Origin: Pseudothauera hydrothermalis
GTDB lineage: Bacteria; Pseudomonadota; Gammaproteobacteria; Burkholderiales; Rhodocyclaceae
Direction: 5' to 3'
DNA: 64,000 bases
Assembly: GCF_003345255.1 (NCBI RefSeq)
Contig: NZ_CP029331.1
Location: 744,001-808,000, forward strand
Positions 18,975 through 28,330 of the stretch are shown in pieces (the first letter of the stretch is position 1; each line of letters starts with the position of its first letter). Below the pieces are notes generated by a model that had not been told where the DNA came from, ran no database searches, and saw only the letters and a program-made list of their open reading frames with translations. Made by a program: the position numbers and the translations under genes.

Positions 18975-19661
18975 ATGCGCATCCTCCTTGCTGAAGATGA
19001 TAAGGTCATCGCCGATGGGCTGACCCGGACCCTGCGGCGCGCTGGCTACGCAGTCGATCACGTCGCCAACGGTGCTGAAGCCGATGCCGCGCTGGTTGCG
19101 CAGTTTTACGACCTGCTGATTCTCGATCTTGGGTTGCCGCGCTTGCCTGGAATCGAAGTGCTCAAGCGGCTGCGTGCGCGTAAATCGGCCATGCCTGTGC
19201 TCATTCTCACCGCCCAGGACGGGGTTGAAGACCGCGTGCGCGGCCTGGATGCCGGTGCCGACGACTATCTGACCAAACCGTTTGCCCTACCTGAGCTGGA
19301 GGCGCGGGTGCGTGCGCTCACCCGTCGCGGCACCGGTCAGCCGCGCTGCATCGAAATCGGCCACCTGTCCTACGATCAGGCCGACCGTGTGGTGCGAATC
19401 AATGGTCAGGTGATCGATCTTTCGGCGCGCGAGGTAGGACTGCTCGAAGTATTCATGCTGCGCGTCGGCCGACTGGTGAGCAAGGACCAGTTGGTGGACC
19501 ATTTGTGCGGCTGGGGCGAGGAAGTCTCCAGCAATGCCATCGAGGTCTACGTACATCGCCTGCGCAAGAAACTGGAAGATAGCGGTGTGCGCATCGTGAC
19601 CGTGCGCGGGCTGGGTTACTGCCTGGAAAACCCGGATGCTGACCCGGCGGCGAAAGCCTGA
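18975..19661 (+). CDS. OmpR-family response regulator, TctD/QseB type
   Basis: DNA-binding response regulator of a two-component pair. 228 residues. The receiver domain has the acidic pair EDD at 7-9, phosphorylation site Asp51 (LILDLGLP) and the switch lysine in DDYLTKPF. The winged-helix domain ends in the typical VYVHRLRKKLEDSGVRIVTVRGLGYCL. ATG at 18975 fits the family N-terminus (MRILLAEDD), although a TTG 9 bases earlier is in frame. The 3' end overlaps the sensor kinase gene by 26 bases. Confidence 0.93.
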   Translation: MRILLAEDDKVIADGLTRTLRRAGYAVDHVANGAEADAALVAQFYDLLILDLGLPRLPGIEVLKRLRARKSAMPVLILTAQDGVEDRVRGLDAGADDYLTKPFALPELEARVRALTRRGTGQPRCIEIGHLSYDQADRVVRINGQVIDLSAREVGLLEVFMLRVGRLVSKDQLVDHLCGWGEEVSSNAIEVYVHRLRKKLEDSGVRIVTVRGLGYCLENPDADPAAKA

Positions 19662-21141
19662 GCGCAAGGCGGCCGGCGAACGGACATCCGGCCAACCTAA
19701 TTCGTTGTTCGGTGAGATTCTCGACTGGATGCTCGCGCCGTTGCTGTTTCTATGGCCGATATCCATCATCGTTACGCACAACGTGGCCGACAACATCGCC
19801 AACCAGCCATACGACCGCGCGTTGGCCGACAGCGTCCGCGCGCTGGCGCGGATGATCGACATCCAAGCCGGTCAAGTGGTGGTGAATTTCCCGGCGCCAC
19901 CGCGCGCACTGTTCCGCGCCGACCAGGACGACACCGTGTACTACCAAGTTGCCGAGCACCCGGGCCAAATCGTGGTAGGCGACGCCGAAATCCCCTCTGT
20001 GCCGCGGCCGCCAAAAATTCTGCCTGATGAAGTGCTATTCCGCGACGAGGTCATCCACGGCGAGGAAGTGCGGATCGCCTACCAATTCGTTGAACTGCGC
20101 GCCGCCGCCGACGGGCGCCTGCTGCTGGTACAGGTGGCCGAAACCCGCAACAAACGCACCGATTTGGCTTCACGCGTGGTCACTGGCGTGCTGCTGCCGC
20201 AATTTGCCATCATCCCGCTGGCCGTGATTCTGGTGTGGGTCGGACTGACACGAGGCATCGCGCCCTTGTCCCGTCTGCAGAGCCTGATCCGCCGTCGTCG
20301 GCCCACCGATCTGTCGCCGATTCCGCCGGCCAGCGTGCCTGAAGAAGTGCGTCCGCTGATCGTCGCCTTCAATGACATGATGAGCCGCCTGGAAGAGAAC
20401 CTGCAAGCCCAGCAGCGCTTTATCGCCGATGCCGCGCACCAGATGCGTACTCCATTGACCGGCTTGCGTATGCAGACCGATCTGGCGGTGCAAGAGACCG
20501 ACCCGGAGCTGCAGCGCGAGTCGCTGCGCCAGATTGCTGAAAGTGCCGAGCGCGCCAGCCACCTGATCAACCAGCTGTTGTCACTGGCAAGAGCCGAAGC
20601 AAGCTTCGAGAAGCTCTATGCGGTCGAGCGGGTAGATTTGGAATCCATCGTCCGTGAGGTCGCACAGGATCTTTTTCCGCGGGCGCTTGCCAAGAACATC
20701 GATTTGGGCGTGGAAGGCAGCGGCCGAGCGCTTTGGATCGAAGGCAATCCGGTGCTGCTGCGGGAGATGATCAAAAACCTGATGGACAACGCCATCAAAT
20801 ACACCCCACGCGGCGGCAGTGTTACCGCTCGTACCCGCCATGCAGGGGCGCCCATTCTCGAAGTCGAGGATACCGGCATCGGTATCCCCGAAGCTGACCG
20901 CGAACGGGTGTTCGAGCGATTTTTCCGTGTGCTTGGCAGTGGTGTGGATGGCTCCGGTCTGGGGCTGTCGATCGTGCAGGAGATCGCCGAACTGCATCGC
21001 GCCACGGTCAGCCTCAACCCGAATCCCGCCGGACAAGGCACCATTGCCCAAGTCGTGTTTCCGCGCAGCCATGTTGCCGCGCCGCCCCCAGTCGGGCGCA
21101 GCGCAGGGGCAGAGCTCGGCAGCAAAGCGGATGCCGATTAG
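19636..21141 (+). CDS. sensor histidine kinase, TctE type
   Basis: Membrane sensor kinase paired with the preceding regulator. 501 residues. A transmembrane segment near residues 28-48 (LDWMLAPLLFLWPISIIV) is followed by a periplasmic region of about 130 residues like the 2CSK-type sensor domain. A second transmembrane segment lies near 185-205. Then come a HAMP-like linker, the H box with His268 (FIADAAHQMRTPLTGLR), the N box (NLMDNAIKYTPRGG) and G boxes (DTGIGIPEADR, GSGLGLSIV). TctDE systems often control tricarboxylate uptake, but no tct transporter is adjacent, so the signal is unknown. Confidence 0.92.
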   Translation: MLTRRRKPERKAAGERTSGQPNSLFGEILDWMLAPLLFLWPISIIVTHNVADNIANQPYDRALADSVRALARMIDIQAGQVVVNFPAPPRALFRADQDDTVYYQVAEHPGQIVVGDAEIPSVPRPPKILPDEVLFRDEVIHGEEVRIAYQFVELRAAADGRLLLVQVAETRNKRTDLASRVVTGVLLPQFAIIPLAVILVWVGLTRGIAPLSRLQSLIRRRRPTDLSPIPPASVPEEVRPLIVAFNDMMSRLEENLQAQQRFIADAAHQMRTPLTGLRMQTDLAVQETDPELQRESLRQIAESAERASHLINQLLSLARAEASFEKLYAVERVDLESIVREVAQDLFPRALAKNIDLGVEGSGRALWIEGNPVLLREMIKNLMDNAIKYTPRGGSVTARTRHAGAPILEVEDTGIGIPEADRERVFERFFRVLGSGVDGSGLGLSIVQEIAELHRATVSLNPNPAGQGTIAQVVFPRSHVAAPPPVGRSAGAELGSKADAD

Positions 21142-21180
21142 CTTGCCCGCTGCGCAGCAAGCGCCTGTGAGGCTGCCCTT

Positions 21181-22623
21181 TTAGCCGCCGAGTTGGGCCA
21201 GATGGAAGCGGTGGCGCAGGAAGTTTTGGAAGGCTTTGACCTCTTCCAGGGCGAGCCTCAAGCGGCCTTTTTCGATGCGATTGAGATGATCCAGCGGCAG
21301 ACGGTTGCTGGGTTCGCGCCCTTCTTCCAAGGCCAGTAGCTGGGCGCGCAGGCGCAGGCTGACCAGCCAGTCGAAAGCGGCGATGAGGTTTTCGGCCTGA
21401 TGGGCGTTGAGTACGCCAGCCTCACACAGGCCGAGGATGCGCGCACGGGTGCCGCCGTCTTGAATGCCGGCACGTAGCGCCATGGCTTTGACCCCTTCGG
21501 TGATGGCGAAAATGCCGGCTTTTTTGAGGTCGATGGTGCCGCGCTGCGGCCCCTTTTTGTCGGCCACGACGCGGCCAAACCAGCCCAGCGGGGGGCGAAA
21601 CTTGACCACATTGGCAGCGCTTTTGGCCAGGAACAGCTCGTTGGCGCGCAGCCGTTCGGTGATGTAGGTCTTCAATTCACGCTCAAAAGCGCTGTTGCCG
21701 TGCAGGGTGCGCAGGTCGAAGAACATGCTGCCCGACAAAATGTTGTCTGGCGTGGGCGTGCTCAGCCATTTGTCGAGCACCTTTTTCCACTCGCCCAGGC
21801 TGCGCCGCCAGATGTCGTTTTTGGCCATGATGCCGCCGGGGCAAGGCGGCACGCCGATACCGATCAGGCTGTCGATCACATCGATGCTGAATGCACGCAG
21901 TCGCTCGATCTCGGCAGCGGACAGATCGTCCGCGTAAATGATCGCGTTATCCTGGTCGGTGACCAGGGTTTGCTCGCCGCGCCCTTCGCTGCCCAGCACC
22001 ACAAAGGCAAAACGGTCGGTGAGGTCCGGGTAGCGTTCGGCGCGGATCCGTTCGATCAGGCGCGCGAGGATGCGGTCGTTGAGGTGGGCCACGGTTTGCA
22101 CCAGGTCGCCGGTGCGGATACCGCTGCCGACCAGGTGTATCACCAGTTCCTCGACCTTGCGGTGCAGGGTTTTGAGTGCTTCGGGGCTGTCGGCGTCTTC
22201 GATCTCCAACATCAGCTGTTGGGGGGAGCGGCTTTGCAGACGCAGCGCGTCCGAGTCGGTCAGGATGCCGCTCAGCCGGCCGTCGGCATCGATCACGCAC
22301 AGACGGTGGATGCGCCGCCGGCTCATCAGAAACAGTGCTGTATACAGGTATTCATGCTCGCCGATGGTCACCAGCGGGCTGTTCATGACATCGCGCACCC
22401 TCAGTTCACGCGGGTCCAGCCCCGCGGCTACCACTTTGTTGCGCAAATCGCGGTCGGTGACGATGCCGATCGGCTCGCCATCTTGGCATGCCACCACGCT
22501 GGAAATGCCGCGCTGGCGCATCTCGGCGGCAACCGCGACCAGCGCTTGATCGGCGGCGCAGGTCACGACGTTACGCCGGGCGAGTTGGCTGACCGGGGTG
22601 AATAAGACGTTCTCAGCGGTCAT
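21181..22623 (-). CDS. CBS-pair and DUF294 nucleotidyltransferase-like protein
   Basis: Cytoplasmic regulatory protein of unknown target. 480 residues. Two CBS motifs (about 12-130; GIVTDRDLR and GILTDSDAL) probably bind an adenine nucleotide. A GlnD-like DUF294 nucleotidyltransferase domain follows with GSEGRGEQTLVTDQDNAI, retaining the GS and the DQD acidic pair, and then the helical DUF294 C-terminal domain. The N-terminal cyclic-nucleotide domain found in many relatives is absent. Relatives often sit beside acetate permease genes; here it stands alone between the sensor kinase and ogt. Confidence 0.88.
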   Translation of the reverse strand: MTAENVLFTPVSQLARRNVVTCAADQALVAVAAEMRQRGISSVVACQDGEPIGIVTDRDLRNKVVAAGLDPRELRVRDVMNSPLVTIGEHEYLYTALFLMSRRRIHRLCVIDADGRLSGILTDSDALRLQSRSPQQLMLEIEDADSPEALKTLHRKVEELVIHLVGSGIRTGDLVQTVAHLNDRILARLIERIRAERYPDLTDRFAFVVLGSEGRGEQTLVTDQDNAIIYADDLSAAEIERLRAFSIDVIDSLIGIGVPPCPGGIMAKNDIWRRSLGEWKKVLDKWLSTPTPDNILSGSMFFDLRTLHGNSAFERELKTYITERLRANELFLAKSAANVVKFRPPLGWFGRVVADKKGPQRGTIDLKKAGIFAITEGVKAMALRAGIQDGGTRARILGLCEAGVLNAHQAENLIAAFDWLVSLRLRAQLLALEEGREPSNRLPLDHLNRIEKGRLRLALEEVKAFQNFLRHRFHLAQLGG

Positions 22624-22753
22624 CGGAAATATCCCCCTGATCGATGCATGGTTTTACGGTTGGACTATATACGTTTGGCGGGCCGCCGTGGACGGGTGAT
22701 GCGGGCCGGACGAAATTGCGTCAAACTGCCGGTTCTAAATCCGGAAAATCGCC

Positions 22754-23266
22754 ATGGATGACGCACAACGGCTAAAGCGGCGGACCTTCGACACCCCGCT
22801 GGGGAGCATGGTGGCGCTTGCTGACGGGCAGGGGCTGGCGGGGCTGTATTTCGATGACCAGGATGATTTGCCGGATGCGGCGCACAGTATCGATGCACCT
22901 TCGCATCCGCTGCTACGCCAGCTCGAGCACGAGCTTGGCGAATATTTTGCCGGCCGCCGCGCGGTATTCAGTGTGCCGCTGGCCCCGGCGCCGACCGCGT
23001 TTCAGCAACGTGTACGCGCCGGGCTGATGGCGGTGCAGGCCGGACAGACCACCTCCTATGGCGCGCTAGCGCGCGCCATAGGCAGCCCGCAGGGTTTTCG
23101 CGCCGTGGCACAGGCTTTGGCCCGCAACCCGCTGGTGATTATCGTGCCCTGCCATCGGGTGCTGGCGCAGGGGGGCAAACTGGGCGGGTTTTCCGCCGGC
23201 CTTGCGCGCAAGTCGCAGTTGCTGGCCCATGAGGCGCGCCACTGGCGCGCCGGGCCTGTTTATTGA
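22754..23266 (+). CDS. ogt: methylated-DNA-protein-cysteine methyltransferase
   Basis: Suicide repair protein that moves alkyl groups from O6-alkylguanine to its own cysteine. 170 residues, the usual length for Ogt-type enzymes without the AdaA domain. Catalytic Cys133 is in VIIVPCHRVL, and the helix-turn-helix Arg finger region is in LARAIGSPQGFRAVAQAL. The stop overlaps the convergent DUF4340 gene by 7 bases. Confidence 0.95.
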   Translation: MDDAQRLKRRTFDTPLGSMVALADGQGLAGLYFDDQDDLPDAAHSIDAPSHPLLRQLEHELGEYFAGRRAVFSVPLAPAPTAFQQRVRAGLMAVQAGQTTSYGALARAIGSPQGFRAVAQALARNPLVIIVPCHRVLAQGGKLGGFSAGLARKSQLLAHEARHWRAGPVY

Positions 23267-24222
23267 GACCTGTCGGCGCTTGCCGCGGTGTCCGCCGTTG
23301 CCGCCTCCAGCAAGGCTTCGCGCCGGGCCGCAGCAAGCAGTTCTTGTGCGCTCCAGTTCGGAATGCGGAAGTATTCCGGGTGCGAAGACACTTTGAGTGT
23401 GTAGGCCTCCTGGCCGGCTGCCTGGCCCAGCAAATAGTCGACGGTTGTGCCGTCGCGCCGGGTCAGCTTCAGGTGCAGAAGGGGCGTCTTGAGCCCGAAT
23501 TCGGGTTTGGCCTCTTGGCCTAATACCGCGTCAAAGCGCAAATCGGCCAGTTGGCGGCTCAGCCGGACGGCGGCATCCGAGTTCACCCTCATGCCCTCGG
23601 GCAGGGGGCGGGCTGTCCAGGAAGCGTCTTGCTGCGCCCGCTCGATACGCAGACCGTCTATGTCGATGGCGGCGATCTCGGTCGGTGGCAGAGTCAGTAA
23701 CGCTTTGTCTTGCCAGTCGCTCACACGCAGCGGAAGATCGAATAGAGCCAGTTCGACGATGTGGACTGCGTCATCGCCTTGGCGTCTGGCATGAAGCCGA
23801 CGCAGTGCGGGCGAGCTGCCCAGGTAAAGCGTGGCCTGGGGGGTGTCGCCTCTGGCCAGGGTAATGCGTCGTTCGAAGTGCGCGTCGCCGACCTTGAAAC
23901 GCGCATGGGCGCTGCGCGAGGCTGCCACCACATCGCCACGGGCAAGCCCGGCCAGGCGGTCGAGCAACTGTGTCACGCGCTCGCTGTCGGCCGGAAAGTC
24001 ACCGGCTTCGGGCAGCCGCCAGCGACCGTCTTTGTTGACCAGCACCAGTTTGTCGTGCTCCGGGCCTTCCAAGGTGATGCGGTCGATGGCGGTCTTATCG
24101 AAGCTCAGCAGCGCGCCGCCCTGTTGGCTGACGCTCAGTGCCGAGTCGGAAAAACCTACCCCCAACGCCAGCAGAAGCTGCACCCCAAGGAGTACGGCCA
24201 GCCATTGGATCGTTTTCTTCAT
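23260..24222 (-). CDS. DUF4340 protein, partner of the GldFG-like ABC system
   Basis: Membrane-anchored exported protein of unknown function, 320 residues. An N-terminal transmembrane anchor (IQWLAVLLGVQLLLALGVGF) is followed by a large periplasmic domain with repeated beta-rich units, including DWQDKALLTLPPTEI. DUF4340 proteins commonly follow GldG-like genes. Here the gene lies 3 bases after the fused permease gene on the same strand, so the two proteins very likely work together. Confidence 0.85.
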   Translation of the reverse strand: MKKTIQWLAVLLGVQLLLALGVGFSDSALSVSQQGGALLSFDKTAIDRITLEGPEHDKLVLVNKDGRWRLPEAGDFPADSERVTQLLDRLAGLARGDVVAASRSAHARFKVGDAHFERRITLARGDTPQATLYLGSSPALRRLHARRQGDDAVHIVELALFDLPLRVSDWQDKALLTLPPTEIAAIDIDGLRIERAQQDASWTARPLPEGMRVNSDAAVRLSRQLADLRFDAVLGQEAKPEFGLKTPLLHLKLTRRDGTTVDYLLGQAAGQEAYTLKVSSHPEYFRIPNWSAQELLAAARREALLEAATADTAASADRSQ

Positions 24223-24225
24223 CGC

Positions 24226-27105
24226 TTACACCTCCGCGAGGATTCGGTCGTGGTACCGGCGATCGGTGGCCGCCACCCGACGCCGCCAGCCCCAGACGGC
24301 TGCTAGGCCGAGCAGGGCCAGGCCGTAATTGAGGTATTCCCAAAATTGCTGTTCGCTCTCACGCAGCGGATCGAGCGTGCGTGCAAGCTGGGTGCGTCCG
24401 CGCAGCGCCAGCAGGTCGGGGTCTTCCAGCGACCAGTCGATGGCGTTTTGTACGAAAGCCAGGGGCTTGGTGTAGAGGGTGTTTAGCCCTTGCGAGGCGA
24501 TCTCCAGCGCGGCGTCGGAGGCAAAACTGTTGCTTGCCACCAAGATGAGGCGCGCGGATGCGGGGGAATGGTCGATCACGCTATCGATGCGCGGTGCGGC
24601 GTTTTTCGGTTGCGCAGTGTCGCCGCCCGCGTCCTCTGCGCCGGTTTCCGAAAGGCTGCGTGCCAGTGGAGACGGTTGCCCCTGGTAGAAAGAGTCGAAA
24701 CGCCCTTCTACGGCCACTGCCAGCAGGCGTGCGCCGCGCTCGCCGCTGACCGCAAAGCCGGTGTCGGGATAACTGCGGTAGTCCGGCACCAGGTCGATGC
24801 GGTCCGACACCCAGCTCTGCGCCGAGCTGGTGAGCAGCCGACTGACGCTGCGACCCTTGTTTTTGTCCGCATCCACGCTGATCGGCGAAGCCCAACTAAC
24901 CGTGAGTTGGCCGAGCGTGGCGGTTACCGGGTGGTCGGCATTCAACCCCGCGCCGCGCAGATCGGCAAAATGCGGATAGGGCAGTAGATGGTATTCGAGG
25001 AAGGTCAAGCCGCCCACCGCGCGCTCCACCGGCACCGGCAAGGCGGCGTTGCGCGGATCGAGGACCATGCTGTGTTCGACGCGCAGGCCATGATGAGCAA
25101 GCCAGTCCTCCAGACCGCTGTCCGTTTTGCTGGCGGTGAGCGTGTTGTGCACCTGCACATCGAAAGGCGAGCTCGCCAGCACCACGCTGCCGCCCTGCAT
25201 TAGGAACTGGTCGATGGCAAACCGCTGGGTGTCATTCAGCGCCCGCGGCGCGAGCACCAGCAGCAGGTCGGCTTCAGGCGGCACATGGCCGTCGGCGAGA
25301 TCGGTGTCGCGCAGACGGACCTGTTCGCTCAGCGCCTGTTCGAGCTGGCTGTAGCGCTGGCCGCCGGGACCGAAAGCCGGGGGCTTGAGCACTGCGACGG
25401 TTTTCAACGCGCCTGGCGCAAAGCGCGCGAGCGCAGCATCCAGGCTGCGTTTGAGCGCATCCTTGTCCAGATTGGCCGGTAGTGGCACTTGCACCGTTTC
25501 GCCGGCGCTCTCCAGCAGCAGGTAAAACCAGAACGGTTTGGGATCGAGCAAGTCGGCGATCTGCGGCCCAAAGCCATACTTGCGTTGCAATTCTGCGGCA
25601 AGCTGGCCGCCTTCGGCATCCGGGTCTTGGAGCGTGACCTGCAGTTTGTCACCGGCCTGTTTGGCGTAGTCGTCCAGCAGCGTCTGCAGATCGGCGCGCA
25701 AACTGCGTAGCGCCGTGGGCAGACGTGAGTCGGGCGAGATGTAGCCATGAAAGACCACCGGTTGGCTCAGGTTCTCGAACGGATTGCCGCCCGCAGCCCA
25801 GGCTCCGCTGACTTTGCGAATGGCGCGGGTGATGGCGTATTCCGGGTTTTTCAGCACCACCTCCAGGTCCTGCTCGCCATGCGCTTTGACTTCGATGAGG
25901 TCGCGAAAGCCGAGCTTTTCATATTGGTCGCCGTAGGCCACGACAATGTCGAAATACGCGCTGACCACCGCAGCCTGGTAACGGTCGGCGGTTTGAAACG
26001 GCACCGGGCGCACGCCGTAGCGCGCGGCTGCGTCTTCTTCGGCCGCGCGGTCGCGGGTCGGGTCGATGAACTCCACCTGCGCCCGTCCGCCCGCAGCCAC
26101 TGCGTATTCCTCCAGCAGGTCTTTGAGCTGCGGCACCAGCGGTGCGAGCAGCGGATGGGTTTTGGCCGAAAAATAGCCACGGATCAGCAAAGGCTCGGTC
26201 AAGCGCGCCAGTTGCCGGCTGGTAGCCTCCGACAGGGAATGGACCTTGCCGGCAGTAAGATCGACGCGCGCCCAGCCGATCGGCGCCAGCCACAGATTGG
26301 CGGCCACGAAGTTGGCCGCCGCCAGCGCCGCCGCCCAGCCCCACTGGCGGTGGCGCGTACCGGCAGGATTGCCGGCCCAGCGCAGCCGCTCCAGGCTGTA
26401 AAGATTGAGGGTGAGAAACACCCCGACGATGGACAGGTAGTAATACAGGTCACGCAGATCGATGACGCCACGGGCGATCGATTCAAAGCGGGCGCCGGTG
26501 CCCAGCAGCGCCAGCACACCGCCAATCCGATGGCCGAACAAGTTGGTGAGGGTGGGCGAGCCGATCAGGTAAAACAGACCGCACACCAGGGTGGTGAGCA
26601 TCAGCGCGATGATTGGGTTGTCCGTGCGCCCGCTCATATACAGGCCAATGGCGACATAGGCCGCGGCCAAAAACAGCGTGGCCAGGTAGCCGCCGATCAC
26701 CGGCCCCCAGTCTAGCGGCCCCAGCAACGCAACCGTGATCGGCAATGGCACGGTGAGCGCCAGGGCCAATGCCACCAGCGCCAGGGCGGCGGCAAATTTG
26801 CCCAGCACCAGGGCCAGCGGCGGTACCGGCGCGGTGAGCAGGCTCTCCAGTGTGCCGGCCCGACGCTCCTCCGACCAGGTGCGCATGGTCAGTGCCGCAA
26901 CCAAAAAGATGAGCAAAAGCGGCAGCCACTTGAACAATGGCCGCAGATCAGCGATGTTGCGCGCAAAAAAGGTCTCGATCCAGAAAAATGCAAACAGGAC
27001 TGCGGCCAGGAACACCCCCAGGAAAAGATAGGCCGCCGGGCTGGCAAAGACACCGCGGAATTCCTTGCGCGCGACTTGGCCGGCATGGGTCAGCAGATCA
27101 GACAT
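24226..27105 (-). CDS. fused ABC-2 permease and GldG-like auxiliary protein (GldF-GldG fusion)
   Basis: A 959-residue protein joining two parts that are separate in Bacteroidetes. Residues about 1-250 are an ABC-2 permease with six hydrophobic segments (MSDLLTHAGQVARKEFRG..., then TWSEERRAGTLESLLTAPV). From about 260 a further transmembrane segment leads into a large GldG/ABC_transp_aux periplasmic domain. A last transmembrane segment near the C-terminus (NYGLALLGLAAVWGW) is followed by a basic tail. GAGGAG precedes the ATG at 27103-27105, and the start overlaps the ATPase gene by 8 bases. The substrate is unknown; gliding itself is not implied. Confidence 0.88.
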   Translation of the reverse strand: MSDLLTHAGQVARKEFRGVFASPAAYLFLGVFLAAVLFAFFWIETFFARNIADLRPLFKWLPLLLIFLVAALTMRTWSEERRAGTLESLLTAPVPPLALVLGKFAAALALVALALALTVPLPITVALLGPLDWGPVIGGYLATLFLAAAYVAIGLYMSGRTDNPIIALMLTTLVCGLFYLIGSPTLTNLFGHRIGGVLALLGTGARFESIARGVIDLRDLYYYLSIVGVFLTLNLYSLERLRWAGNPAGTRHRQWGWAAALAAANFVAANLWLAPIGWARVDLTAGKVHSLSEATSRQLARLTEPLLIRGYFSAKTHPLLAPLVPQLKDLLEEYAVAAGGRAQVEFIDPTRDRAAEEDAAARYGVRPVPFQTADRYQAAVVSAYFDIVVAYGDQYEKLGFRDLIEVKAHGEQDLEVVLKNPEYAITRAIRKVSGAWAAGGNPFENLSQPVVFHGYISPDSRLPTALRSLRADLQTLLDDYAKQAGDKLQVTLQDPDAEGGQLAAELQRKYGFGPQIADLLDPKPFWFYLLLESAGETVQVPLPANLDKDALKRSLDAALARFAPGALKTVAVLKPPAFGPGGQRYSQLEQALSEQVRLRDTDLADGHVPPEADLLLVLAPRALNDTQRFAIDQFLMQGGSVVLASSPFDVQVHNTLTASKTDSGLEDWLAHHGLRVEHSMVLDPRNAALPVPVERAVGGLTFLEYHLLPYPHFADLRGAGLNADHPVTATLGQLTVSWASPISVDADKNKGRSVSRLLTSSAQSWVSDRIDLVPDYRSYPDTGFAVSGERGARLLAVAVEGRFDSFYQGQPSPLARSLSETGAEDAGGDTAQPKNAAPRIDSVIDHSPASARLILVASNSFASDAALEIASQGLNTLYTKPLAFVQNAIDWSLEDPDLLALRGRTQLARTLDPLRESEQQFWEYLNYGLALLGLAAVWGWRRRVAATDRRYHDRILAEV

Positions 27106-28012
27106 GGGCGAGCTCCTCGTTAGCCTGGGCAAAAACCGTTTCCAGATCGCGGCGCTCGGCGGCAAGCTCATGCACCGGCAGCTTGGCCTCGGCCAATGCA
27201 TGCGCGACCTGCGGCGCCACCGCCGGATCCGCGGCAAGGCGATAACGGCGCAGGCCGCCGATCGCACTCAGTTCTTCCACGCCGCTCACGCCTTCAACGC
27301 CCGCAAGCGTTGCGCGGGCATCGCCTTCGACCGCCACCAGCAGGGCGTGGCTTTGTTGCAGGGCGTCGAGACGGGCATCGACCACCAGTTGGCCGGCGCG
27401 CAGAATCAGCACCCGTTCGCACACCGCCTGCACCTCTTGCAGAATGTGGGTGGATACGATCACGGTGGCGGTGCGGGCCAACTCACCGATCAGTGCGCGC
27501 ATCTGGCGAATCTGGGTGGGGTCCAGGCCGTTGGTGGGTTCGTCCAGAATCACGATGTCCGGTTCGTGCAGGATCGCCTGGGCGACGCCGACCCGCTGGC
27601 GGTAGCCGCGGGAGAGGGTATGAATGGGTGCGGTGGCTTTGTCTTTCAGCGCGGTGCGGCGGATGGCGCGGGCAATGGCGGCCTCACGCTGCGCCTTGGC
27701 CACGCCGTGCAATGCGGCCTGATAATCGAGATAGTCGATGACCGTCATGTCCGGCCATACCGGGCAGTTTTCCGGTAGATAGCCGATACGCGCCTGAATG
27801 GCCGCGGTATCGCGACCCATTTCCAGCCCATCGATCCGGATGGTGCCGGAGGTCGGCTCCAAGTACCCGGTGAGCATTTTCATGATGGTGGTCTTGCCGG
27901 CGCCGTTATGGCCCAGTAGGCCCACCACTTCGCCGCGCCCGATGGTAAAACTGACATCGTTGACCGCGGCCAAGCCGCCATAACGGCGGGACAAGTGTTC
28001 TACTTGAATCAT
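27098..28012 (-). CDS. ABC transporter ATP-binding protein, GldA type
   Basis: ATPase energising the fused permease encoded next. 304 residues from ATG at 28010-28012. Walker A GHNGAGKTT, signature LSRGYRQRVGVAQAI (LSRGY for the usual LSGGQ, common in this family), Walker B DIVILDEPTNGLDP and the H loop (STHILQEVQ) are visible. A C-terminal domain of about 90 residues follows the nucleotide-binding domain, as in GldA/NatA relatives. First gene of the three-gene ABC unit. Confidence 0.93.
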   Translation of the reverse strand: MIQVEHLSRRYGGLAAVNDVSFTIGRGEVVGLLGHNGAGKTTIMKMLTGYLEPTSGTIRIDGLEMGRDTAAIQARIGYLPENCPVWPDMTVIDYLDYQAALHGVAKAQREAAIARAIRRTALKDKATAPIHTLSRGYRQRVGVAQAILHEPDIVILDEPTNGLDPTQIRQMRALIGELARTATVIVSTHILQEVQAVCERVLILRAGQLVVDARLDALQQSHALLVAVEGDARATLAGVEGVSGVEELSAIGGLRRYRLAADPAVAPQVAHALAEAKLPVHELAAERRDLETVFAQANEELAHV

Positions 28013-28330
28013 CCCAATCTTTCCAGGTTGAACCCACAACAACACATTAAGGCGAGTGACCGTTGCCGCCATGGCCGTATCGGCGGCAAACGGTCAACAA
28101 TGCCCAACAGGGCGGGGCAGGATGATCGGGGGGCGAGCGGATGAGTTTTGGCGCGAAGTTCGCGCAGCCGATGATCGGTGTTGCCAAGTGCATCGGTTCG
28201 GTCAAGGGGGATGCGGGATCTCCTCGAAAAACGCGCGCTCTGACACAAGGTCAGCGTGGAAAGTTCCGCGCCCGGGCGCGCTGCTGCGCCGCCGGCAGGG
28301 GCAGCGGTCGTGCAAGCGCGCGCGGGGGAT
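28013..28330. other. intergenic region (318 bases) between the IOR1 and gldA-like genes
   Basis: Holds the region upstream of the ABC unit and the end of the IOR1 transcript. One imperfect inverted repeat is seen (28057-28096). Short frames here have no ribosome binding site or recognisable composition. No RNA gene was recognised. Confidence 0.5.
28057..28096. repeat. inverted repeat upstream of the gldA-like gene
   Basis: TGACCGTTGCCGCC (28057-28070) and GGCGGCAAACGGTCA (28082-28096) pair with one bulged base around an 11-base loop. It lies 45 bases upstream of the ATPase start. It may be an operator or the terminator of the upstream oxidoreductase gene; the T-rich tail is weak. Confidence 0.45.
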
